A stretch of 60,000 bases of DNA, taken from positions 18,030,062 through 18,090,061 of the forward strand of contig OU612074.1 of assembly GCA_914767715.1 (NCBI GenBank), read 5' to 3'. This DNA comes from Membranipora membranacea. Its lineage: Eukaryota; Bryozoa; Gymnolaemata; Cheilostomatida; Membraniporidae. A program made the position numbers and the translations under genes. Below are positions 1-12,200 of this stretch, in pieces; position 1 is the stretch's first letter, and the number at the start of each line of letters is the position of its first letter. The notes beneath the pieces are model-generated. The model saw nothing but the letters and a program-made list of their open reading frames with translations, was not told where the DNA came from and made no database searches.

Positions 1-242
1 TGTGATGCCTAAATTATAAATATCGCCAAAAACTTCATCAAGCTCCTAAATTTGGATAAGTTTTCAGGTATCGCTCGTGAACTTTATAACATCGCTATCT
101 TCAGTGATTCATGAAAAAGACACTGACAACAAATTTTAACTACTACCGACAGCTAAACCAGAATAATATGTGAGGCTCACAACATGTTCAACATCCAAAT
201 CATAACTATATAGAGCACACCTCATTTATCACTCTTTTACAG
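1..242 (+). other. Intron of the PKHD1L1-like gene (left window edge)
   Basis: Non-coding AT-rich sequence ending in a pyrimidine-rich tract and the AG acceptor at 241-242. The preceding exon is outside the window. Confidence 0.7.
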
Positions 243-3200
243 GTAAGCCCATCCGTATGACGTGGACACGCCTTGCTGCCACCGCCGCAGCTGGAGACAC
301 AGAGATAGAACTGGAGTGGGGACAACTAGACTGGGCTGTAGGCAGTACTATCGTCATAGCAACCACCGGAGACAGACATAGCCAGAAAGAAACTGAGACT
401 AGAGTTATAGCCGACATCAGCGATGACGGTACTGTCATCACCCTCGACGAAGCTCTTGAGTAAGTATGAATTACCAGGCTATGACAAAACACCTCTACGG
501 CATAGTGAGACTAGAAAATTAGTGTTAGGTCATAAGGTAACAAAGGCAGCATTCAATATCAGCCCAAATGTTTCGGAATGACTGTTTGTCCAACTTGGGA
601 ACCAACTTTTTTATTATATTCTGGAATTTTAGTGCAGCTCATTATATTTTAATAGGTTGCGCCTGTGCAGAGTGCATTAACACTAGAAGAGTGATATTGA
701 TATAGGGGTCGAAAATATCTAATAACTTAAATGAGCAGAAGGGCAGTGTTTAATCTAACCACAGTCTGGCAGGGATGCAGCATCAAAGCTGGATAGTTGG
801 TTGTTGGTGTGGATTGCAGGAATTTCTGTATTACCATGTTGATACGGTATCAGAGAGTTAATCACTGTGATCTGTATGTAGGTACGAGCACTTGGGAGTG
901 ACTGCTGAACTTGGAGGAGGTCACACTCTTGAGATGAGAGCTGAAATAGGTCTACTGTCACGTAATGTCAAGGTCATCGGATCTCGAGATATGCAATGGA
1001 GCGATGAGATTGAAGCTTGTCCTGATGGTTTTGATACTGGTAAGTCACTGATCATACATATTAACCATTGTGAAATGAATCAAATAACTATATAAGAGGG
1101 AAAGCTCAGAAGCCCACAGCAGGCATATGTGGATTGATCTATTTCAAGTTGGGTGTTTAGTAATTTTGAAGTGATTCACCATTCTTTTCAGATTTCGAGA
1201 TCAATCCTATTTTTGTCTTTAGATTAGTTTTTTAAGATTTCATGAAAATGTCTTTATTCATATATTTTATTTTCCCATTACAGGTGAGTTCACCACCCAG
1301 ACATGTTTCCAGGGCAGATTTGGAGATGAGGTCGGCAGCGATCAGTTTGGAGCTCAGATTATGTTCCACGCTCCATTCCCCGATCAGCAGCTAGTCGTCG
1401 GTAAACTCTCCTACATTGAGGTCACCTACGCAGGACAGGCATTCAAGTATGTCTAATAATGTCATTTTACATAATTCAATGAGCCATAAGCAGATCAAAT
1501 GTGACGTAATTAATGTCTTCTCTAAAATATTAAACCCATGAGATGAAAATATCCTCAAAGACAGAGGAAGTCTCAAAAATGTGTGTCGATGTGACTGTTT
1601 ATGAAGCCTTCACAAGGCTGATGCGTATTTGAGTCTCAATAATTCTCAATGTAACCTTGTTATTGATGTTGCTGTATAGACTTGGACGGTATCCTGTACA
1701 TTTTCACTTGAACGGAGATATGGAAGGATCCTATGTGAAAGGTCTGGCTATCCACGAGACCTTCAACAGAGCTATCAATGTACACGGAACTCACAACATG
1801 CTTGTCGAGCACACCGTCATACACAACGTCATGGGCGGAGCTCTCTTCCTTGAAGATGGTATTGAAACAGGAAACAGATACTACGTAAGTGCCACCACAA
1901 TTGTTTTTTTGTCGAAATTATTCTAAACGCAATGTGACTTTCCTCAAATTGCTAGTGAGAAGAAACATGACGTATCATAGTGTGTCGACAGCAGGACTGA
2001 GAAGACTTGCAATTTATTTGCTCGATTCATATTATGTGAGTAAGCAAGTGCATTGGTGTGCTCTGTATAGGAATAATTTCATTCATTGAATGAATATATT
2101 TGTAGTATAACTTGGCCCTGTTTGTCAAAGCCAGTACCAGTCTGCTGAATGATGACATCACACCTGCTGCTTTCTGGGCAACGAATCCTAACAATCACTA
2201 CGAGCACAACGCTGCCGCTGGAGGTACTCACTTCGGCTGGTGGTACAGAATGAAGGAACACCCAGAGGGACCCAGCGCCACCACAGACTACTGTCCTCAA
2301 CATGAAGTACTTGGAACCGTCTACAACAACACTGGTCAGTTTGCATGCTCGTGGTTGTGACATGATTTGTGAGTAATTGATGTTATGTTCTGTTTCAGCA
2401 TCATAAAAAATCTCTCAAACCCTGAGAAATCGGTGTCAACAATCTTGGTTAGGGCAATGACAATCTCCTATGTATTCAATCTTGCTTAATGTTAGCGCAA
2501 GCAAGATCGCTTAATTCTGAAAGAAAAAATGCTCATTCAGATTATAGATTTAGATTTTTATCTGTTTATTACAATCAAAGATGGACGTCATATTGAGATG
2601 GTGGTCTGGTTTTTGTTTACAGTGCACTCTCAGGGATGGTTCGGTCTCTGGACTTTCATGGATTGGTTCCCGATGGTTGGCGGTACTTGTGGATCGAGTG
2701 AACCAGAACCAGCTATTTTCAGGAAGTTCATTGTTTGGAACTGTGACAAGGGATTGGAGTTTGTGAATGCTGGAGCTCTGCAGTTCCATGACAGCATTTT
2801 GGTGAGTATCATAACAATTAATTGACGAGATATATTATCATGGATTTGGTCATCCTTTAGCCTCAATAAATCTGATGTCAGTCACAGATGTGTAGATTAG
2901 TCGGTCTGCAGTAATGAACAGAACGTGACTGAGAGACAGACTATATCCATCTAATTCAGTAGAACCACCGCCATTCATGATTTTGATTTGTTGTCATTCA
3001 GGCTAACAACAGACTGTGTGGACTTGAGGGAAAGGTTAACATGAAGCTGGGTAATGTACCATACACGGATAGAGGACCTATGCTGAACAACTCAATTATA
3101 GCCGCCTATGTACCTAACTACGAACACGAGGGAGCATCTATGAGACACGCAGTTGTCCTACCTTGGTCCGAGGGATTCCAGGTCTTGGTAAGTATGATTG

Positions 3201-6200
3201 GTCGGGAGCTGTTAAAGGAAGGATTTTAAGTCTTTGCGAGAGATTCAATTATGAGAGGATAATTACAGCAATTTTAAGACATCTTACTAGGGATCCTGAG
3301 TGATAGCATGAAGCTTTCCATGGTCAGAGGGATGTAGACAATGAAGAAAAGACGATTATCTTATAAAGCCATATTTAGATTCCTATGCTTTCAACGATCA
3401 CTTCTACAAGTCAGGCATGAGTATAAGGCACATTTAAAAAAAAAACATTTTTATTTCAGAACACAAAGTTTATCAATTATGACTCTGATGCAAACGTTGT
3501 GTTTGGCATGACGACGATACAGGGCACATGCCTCGACTACTGTGGAGGATGGAACTATGTTTTCGACAATCTAGAGTTTATCAATGGCGATCAACACAAG
3601 GGTAGGTGAATTCATGACACAAAATGAGGGCCAATCTCAAACTTTTTCTAAACATACTTAAAATAATATGACAGTAAGAGGCTGAAGCTGAAGTGTAAGA
3701 AGCTCCCGAATTATGAGGTTTTCTATATTGTTGTATAGCTACACATCATATTAAAACAACAAGACAAAATAATATTTTGGAGTCTATGTATTTAGCTACT
3801 TGAAACAGTGCCAACACTAAGGACAATATAAGACAGATAGTTTTATGTTTCTTTTTCAAATCCAAATTCCTTGATTATTTACAGCAAACTTCCGATGGAT
3901 TAATGATGGTGTCTTTGTGGACACTGATGGTTCTTTCTCTGGCACCGTTGGAGGTAAGATTCTGCCATGGATGGATACCCTCGACCCAAGTCACTGCCAG
4001 CTGGATGACAGATTCAGCATTGGACCCTACCCTGGTGCCGTCTGTGACGAGACAACCTCTTTCATGAGACTCTCATTCAACAAGTAAGGCTCATAAGTAT
4101 GCTTACATATAGCTAATGTGTAGGCTCTCATTGGCCTACCCAACAGCCAATCAGATCAGAGCCCACACATTGGCTAGCTTACAAGTAAGACCTCAGAATC
4201 AACCAGGAGAACTAAAGTTTAGAAAAAAATATGATATTCATCGTCGGTAATCTGTATTGTGGCCTGGAAACTGAAACTGGTATACATGCAACAAGAATCT
4301 GCAAGGCAACCTCATGATTTATTGAAATATTGATGGTCATTAAATTGTCTTTACCACACATGATAATATCTACAGCCAATAACCGATGCTTTAACAGCAA
4401 TGTAGTGATCATCATTCACACTGACTGTTCTTACAGGCCTAACATGGATGGTATGCTGTTTAAGGATGTCATATTTGAGAACGAATTTGGAACTCACAAA
4501 ACTCCATTTGCTAGCAAGAGGATGACTCACAAAGATGGTAAGTTTGATTACTAGGATGATGATGGCAGTAGTAGAATGGTGGTGAAGATAATACTGCTTT
4601 CATTTTCACACTGATCATAGGGTTGAGGTTTAAGGCCAAGCATACCCTGATACTGCCATTGATTCTTCTTAGTTATGGTAAAATTTAGCCAATATGTCGG
4701 CTCTGATTGGTGGATGAGGAGACCAATCAGCCAATCAGATCCAACACATTGGCTAGGTAAACTTGTGATGAATGACTTGTGGCCGTAGATAACTTGTGAT
4801 AGTGTTGGTTGGAACCTGTGGTGGTAGGTAAAACTGATGGTGGAACATAGTCGTTGAACATTGTACACAACATTGACATAATATTTGTCATTTTATACTT
4901 ACAAAGGCTGGACAACAGTACTACAGCGAGGTATGAAATATAAATGGATGTGGGAGAATTTGGAACATCTTGTCAACATGAGTTACACTGCTGGATTCGA
5001 TGATGTTGTAAGTTTAAACTATCATCATTATCTGCATTAAATACTACACACAGGAACCGATGATGTGCTCAAATATTGTAACATATAATCCACTTTGAAA
5101 CTGATTAGCAAGTTTGTCCTATCAAATTTTTGTTCAATACCTGACCTAACTATTTTTTATGATTGTTTGTTGCATACTGTTTTTTGTAAATATACACACA
5201 CTTCTCTTTTTCTTGTACAGGGTAATGGACAGGGTGGTGTGGTACTAGTCCACAATATGACTGCCAAGCCTGACAGATTCCAGGTTATACCAGGACAAAT
5301 TAATGAGATGACTGATGCCTCACCTAACCAGCTCAACTATGATAACAATGTGCACGGAGACTTCTTCTTTGATGACAACAATAAGGAGATTTCATTCCTC
5401 AGTGAGTCCTTCACCTCAATATTTCCCAGCCAATATGAACGCTCTGATTGGTTGTTTGATACCCAACCAAAGAACCAATCAGGACGAACAAATTCGATGA
5501 ATATTCCATATGAATAAAATCTGTGAACAGTTTAATTGAGCCTTAGAAATTATGAAGAAGACTTCAACAGAATAAAGCATGACCTGAGTTCTAAAACCTC
5601 TTTGATTGAGAGTTGTCAAATGTTGGAACACTAACTGAATCCGGAAGTCGATGATGGATATCTGAGAATTCTAAAAAATGGTTTCTCTTTTTCTCTCGCA
5701 GTTTCTGATGTGACGAGTCAATCTAATCGCCGAAAGAGAAGCACTGAAGGTACTTACCTGGCCTATAAAACCGTACCAAATGCGTACCGATGCTACTGGC
5801 CAAACTGTGACCCGCCTCCGGATCAGAATACTCTGCCCCCGATCACCAGCCGACCTGATCACGCTGTCATGTGGAGTAACACGAGTGCTTGGCCCAACGG
5901 CCAACTACCGACTGATGACTCAGATGTAACCATTGCTGGAGGTGAGTGACTATGATTGATGAGATTGATTTGATTGATTGATTTGATTTTTTTTAATTGA
6001 TGGTTTTATTTGATTGATTTATTGAATGACTCTAGATATGCTAATTGAGCAACTGGTCCATCATACATAGTTTCCTGTGAACGTGATAAGACAAACTTGC
6101 TATTCAGTAATTTCTCTTTAGAAAGAAATGAGCTTAACTATGCTTGGTCGGTGTTTTAGGTATGTGGGTTGTGGCAGACGTGGCCTTCCCTCGTATTAAC

Positions 6201-9200
6201 AAACTGGTGCTGGTTGGTAATCTGGAGATGGACCATAAGAAGATACCAAATACAGACAACTACAGAGATTTCACACTTGAGGTCAACTTCATCATCATAC
6301 AGGGAGGACGACTCGTTGTAGGCTGGGAAGATGACAGGTAATTATCTTCTCTTCAACTCAGCCATCGACCAATGAAATCAAGCTTCAATTTAGCAATCAA
6401 CTAAAACATATTGGCCGCCGTCAATATTGAAAATCAAGATCCAAATTATGTCGTTAGCTATCAATCAAGTAGCTATTGGCTTGCTAGGCTATCAAAAAGA
6501 CTACGGTGATTATATGGCTATAAGACTTTATGTAGATTTCAGCATCTTTTCTTCAACTTTTAACAATTTAATATTTACAGATTCATGGGTAATGTGGAGA
6601 TAATTCTACACGGCACTCAGAATGATGAGCCCTGGCCTCAAACTTCAGGAACTTCAGTTGGAACTAAGGCTATTGGTGAGTTTTAGTGTTTTATCTCTTA
6701 TCTTATCTTATATTTTATCTCTTAGGAAAATATCAGTTATTTTTCCAATTAGTTGTCTCCATACCCTTTTTTAAAGGTAGTCAATGATAATATTAAGTTT
6801 CATTTAATTTCATCCTTGTTGACATTATTGAGAACAAGTACTGTACCTTTCCAATATTTAAAACATGGATATTGCTGGCGATAATGAAGATGTATGATTT
6901 ACCTCTTTTTCTTGCATTTCAGCTGTTTATGGTGGCCTTGACATTCATGGTAAACAGAGATCACCAGTACAGTCATACTTGACAGCTACTGCTGATGTCG
7001 GAGATGATCAGATTGCTATCAGTCACGACAGCGACTGGCAGGTGTGTTGAAGTCATAGTACAATCATAATACTAATAATACATTCATAGTGCAGTCATAG
7101 TACAATCATAATACTAATAATACATTCATAGTGCAGTCATAGAACAATTATAGTACAATCACAGTAGCCTTGTCACACGGCCACGAGGTTTTGGTTTTTT
7201 GGCAAAACTCGTGGCCGTGTGAAAAGGCTACAATCACAGCGCTGTGCTGCAGAGATGGAACTTTTCCACAGCCTTATGTATGTTTGTCAAAGCGATGTTT
7301 TTCTGCTTTTAAAAGTTGACTATTTTATCATTGATTACTCGATTGGTTAGGTAGGAGAAGAGATCGTCATCGCAACTACAACATTTGACGGATATCAGAC
7401 AGAGTCTGTTACGATCACAGCTATCAATGGCAGGACCATCACCTTCACTCCAGCTCTGCAACACAAGCATATCGGTCAGTCAGAAAAATGTTTACATATT
7501 GATCACTGTCATGTGATTGCCATGTGATTTCTACCAACCAATCATAACAGAGGTGGTCATGGATTAAGGAAACCCGCAACAGTAATATGCGAATCTTGCT
7601 CCCAATATGACAAGCATTTCCTTCTTAATCATGAGATATAGGGCTAGCTTTGAGAAGAGTTTGTGTTTGCCTTTGACTAGCAAATTCCAAATCTGAATTC
7701 CAGATTATTTTTGTACAAGACTAAAAATGGTTTTCTAAACAAAAAACGCTACACCTTATATAAACACCCATGTAATGACTTGATTGTTTCTTAACACAGG
7801 AGAGATATTGACTGACGAGGCTGGTAATGAGCACAGGCTATCCGCCGAGGTGATGCTCGTTAATCGTAATGTCGTAGTGAGGGGAGGAGAACACAGCGAC
7901 ATGGTAAGACTAGGATATGGAGGACGTGTACTAGTTAGTACTATGGTAGATAGCGAGGGAACTGCTCTCATTGGTAAGTTATGAGTCTAAATCTACATTT
8001 TTGCAGAAAACTTATCACATTGTGACTCATGAGTATTGGAGCACAAACAGTTCTAAACAGACACAAGCAATCAGATGGTTTGACAAACTAGAATCGTCAT
8101 GACATTGTATTAATGTCACTGTGGTCATCATACTATAGGCCTACCAGAATACAATGATTCGAATTGAGAGCGATATTCATTATGGCGATCAATGCAATGC
8201 TGTTTGTTTCACCTCTTTTCAGGTTGGGCTCGAGTGAGTTACGCACAGTTCATCAATATGGGACAGCTCGGATACTCTCAGTCATTCGACGCTCGATTCG
8301 CCATGACATACGACCAGACCGGCCCGACTTCTAGTGTTAAGCCCTCTTATCTTAAGGGTAACTCCTTCACTATGGGCTTCTCACCTCAGATTGGATTCTT
8401 TGGAGCCGAGGAAGTGTCCGTGCTGGACAACTGTATGTACAGAGTAGTCGGAGGAGGTAAGTCTGAATATATCTTACGTTATCCACAGTGATTCAATGTT
8501 TTACTTGTGCACTAAATAAGCTTAAGCTTTGTGGAGATGGTCGATAATAGTGCCTACCCACTATCGACCATCCCCTATTAAACTTGATGGTGGCAACCAG
8601 GCTTACACCTCTTTCATCGACTCACTTACATGCCTACGAATATATAACTGATCAAACCCTGATGTTGATTTTTATTGATACTGACCGACCATTTGTTTTG
8701 TTTTTTCTTAGCACCAAATGATTGATTTTGCCCCAATAGTTGATTGTGCATGATGTTTGGTTTATTGATGATTGAGTATAATGATTGGTTTATTGAAGAT
8801 GATGATTGGTTAATTGTGTATTGAGTATGATGAATTGTTCATTTAGGTATGGTGGTTACCGGAGATGGGTTCCAGGTGGAGAGGAATCTGGTTATGCACA
8901 ATCTCTGGCCTGGCTCCTACGAGGGAAGAGTTGAGGTGAAAAATGTCTTCTATGAGGGAAGCTTTGAGCTCAGAAATGCCGGACCTATCACATTTAGGGA
9001 GAATGTGGTATGTATAGCTTACCTAATATTGAATTCAGTAGTGGGGCAGGAGATGCTGCGTCATGCTGGTTTCTTTGCTCTCATGAGGCGGCCATTATCC
9101 CAGCTGTGCGAAGAACAGCATACTCTGTTTTTTTCTAGCACTGAGTGCAAAACATTCCCATTGAGATGACTTTGGTTGCCAATAAAAGCATATGTATATA

Positions 9201-12200
9201 AATGGAATAATTTTGTTCAGCGTTACATAGTAAAAGCCTCTTCTAAATATTCAGTCACCAAAGTATGTATATGTGCTTGTAGGCCGCTGGATCTGAGAGA
9301 GCCGGTCTGCGTACACATGGTGAGCCGTGTATGGGAGAGGAGCAGACATCGGTGATAGAGGGTAACAGATTTCACTCCTGTATGTTCGGTGTGATGATGC
9401 AACCTGGAGATGAGCTCTATACCCCCTGTTATCAAATCGCTGGTATGTCTGATGTCTCACTCAGAATAGTCTATCATTGTGTCATAATCATGGCTCAACG
9501 TGTAGCACAACGTCAAATTTCTAATGAAAGCTTCTGAGTAAATTCCTTAGCCCACAATGGAGAAAGATCAGTCAGCCTATTATTCCTGTTTTAATTGTGG
9601 TACATATTAGCCAATGTGTTGGCTGCCTTTTCCACCCAACAGCCAATCATATTAGAGCCAACACATTGGCTAGACAATTATGAATGCGGCAATTGAGCGA
9701 AAGTTTAAATGGATTATTATCTTACAGGTCACTTCCTGTGGAAGAACTTTGATTATGGAATCTGGCTGCAGCAGGGAGGAGATAGAATTGAGGTCAATAA
9801 TAACACTCTGATAGAGAACGGAATGGCAGTATGGACCCTGACCTTTGGACCCGCCTCCCTGTCACATGACAGAACTCTCAATGAAGCTTACCAGTCTGGA
9901 GGTAATGTAATGAGTGCCTGAGGTCCATGTTGCTGTAAAAAAAAACAATTTTTTTCTGAATCCAAAAAAAGTTGGGTAAATTATATTAAAGCGCAACCAA
10001 GGTTTCAAACAACTTCTCATTGATGGCCATTGATTAATAGCAGATTGCACCTTCTGCATGGGGAAAAAGACAAAATATAGTTCGGATGAATATTCAGCCA
10101 GAATTCTTGTGAAACATTTCTTCCATCAGGTACTCAAACTCAGCTAAAAGAGAATACCACATAGCAGTTTCCTGTTCCTGTTATTATTTAGCCTGTGCTC
10201 TATTATAGAGCACTTTGCTGTAATAATTATAATAATTATTACAGCAAAGTCTTGGAACCTCCCCTAAACTGAAGTGTTTCCCAGCTTAGAGTCAGCAACT
10301 ACTTTGAGTTTTGCATCGCGTAATGGACAAAGCTGATGCTGCCCAGCTCATTATTTGCTACCCATTACTGCATTGCTGCGAAACCTTGGTTGCCCTTTAA
10401 AAACGATGATAATTTTGATTCAGAATAACAGATGTGAGCTTCTTTTTGAAAAAGCGTTTGTTAATAATTTGATATTCAATGTTCCTTGTCTTGTGTTTCA
10501 TTGAAAAAAACCAAAAAACCATTATCATTTTATTAAAGGAACTCTAAGCTAATTATTCTAACTCGGATCTCAACCTGTTATTTTGATCCAAAACATTACT
10601 GGTAGGGTAATTTGTAATTAAAAATAATTTTTACTAATAACTATAATAGAATAATTCATGAGTTTTGTGTTGTAGGTTACGTCTCAGGACCAACAGAGTT
10701 CTGGGATTGCGATGTCGATGTGATACCATCCACCCCTAACTATGGACTTAGCTCTCTGGCTCGCTCCTGGAGAATAAATAGAAATGGAATTGTTGGTATT
10801 TCCATGCACAGTGCTGAGTCAAGTCCAAACAACGAGCCTACTCATCCTTTTGCTGGCAGGATGTCATACCCCCTTATCAACGGCAGGCACACAATTACAG
10901 GCATGAAACTACAATGCATCATATTGTTTGCACATACACTTTCATATGTATGATGGGTTTATCATGTCCTGCATGGTAGTACTGATACTAGCTAAACTTT
11001 AATTAGAGTGGCTTACACATAGGCACACTTTTCTATATTCTATAAGTATAGTCCGTGGATAAATCATCGCCTAGTTTAGATCAAGTTTGAAAGTGAACTT
11101 GAGATGAAATACCTATGCAGTCTTTCCCTACCGCTCCAGCGTCTTTGCAAAATTGCCTTTTGGATGGTTACTGTTGCAGTGAGCTTTATGATAATTCTTC
11201 ACATCCCTGTTGTTGTTGATTGTAGGAGTGACCTTTGCTAACTGGGGAGCTCGTACTTGTGGAGGAAGTACAGTGAATGACTTTGCTCTCACCTCTAACC
11301 CAGCCAGTGATGATCACACTCATCCCATCTACATCAGCAGTGCTACAGTCGAGTCATCAGCTGACAAAGAGCATCTTGTGTACTTCCACAGATCCAATGT
11401 TGGGTAGGTATTTAACATGATTTCACTCCGAAAAGGACAGCGATTATTTTATTTAAAATGGCTATGGGACAAGTTTCACCCATCATTACATCTTTTTATG
11501 AAATTTTAAGCATATTGATAGAAACTGACCAGTTGGTTCACTATCTGGCAGGTTCTGACAATTGTGGTACTCCACTTACCAAATGAGGGCACATGTAGCC
11601 AGTGTGTTGGCTCTGATTTGATTGGCTGTAGGGTGGTCTTGGCTCCTTTCCCTCCCACCAGCTTATCAGAGTCAACACTGAGGCTATGGCACAGGCATTG
11701 TATTGATAATGATAACTATCAGGGCAACTTTAATGTAATCTTTCTTACTATCCCTACAGCAAGGTAAACCCATCAGATTGTGTAGACATGGATTGTGACG
11801 GACTTAAGAAGCTGATGGTTGAGGATTTGGACGGTTCATACATCGGTAAGTTGCTCCGACTTTATTAATTTAGTATTCACTTGCTCTGGGATGAGTTTAT
11901 TAGCCAGTAAATACAGATTGGTGGAAAGAACAACCAAATAAAATGAGGGTACCATTTACCCATCATCAAAATCAGCATACACAGGAATCATTGTGAAATT
12001 TAGAATTTTGTTGTTAAAGTAGAAATACGAGATAAATTTTTTTTATATCATTGGAATGCTCATAATACTGTGAGTAGAAATATAGGAACCTAGTGTGCAC
12101 CCAGGTCCCTATATCGCTACTCACAGTATTATGAGCATTCCAATAATACAAAAAAAATTTATCTCGCATTTCTACTCTAAGTTGATCTTATAATTTATTT

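Larger units (their letters stand above)
243..5401 (+). other. PKHD1L1: PKHD1L1-like exons 1-12: first beta module and beta-helix region
   Basis: Exons: 243-459, 882-1039, 1284-1446, 1680-1884, 2106-2334, 2623-2801, 3002-3187, 3460-3601, 3885-4083, 4437-4537, 4907-5007, 5221-5401. The first exon carries the module that follows a G8 domain (pattern TRLAAT..GD..IEL...W..G..IVIATT). The fourth carries YPVHFHLNGD and a downstream VMGGALFLEDG stretch, which closely resembles the corresponding part of CEMIP/TMEM2 and PKHD1L1 proteins. The remaining exons are rich in Asn, Gly and aromatic residues, as in right-handed beta-helix (PbH1) repeats, with several N-x-S/T sequons. Exon ends were chosen by acceptor/donor consensus and phase agreement. 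Confidence 0.85.

Noticed and set aside
5095-5517. 140-codon ORF as a separate gene
   Set aside because: It is exon 5221-5401 of the PKHD1L1-like gene plus flanking intron that happens to be open.
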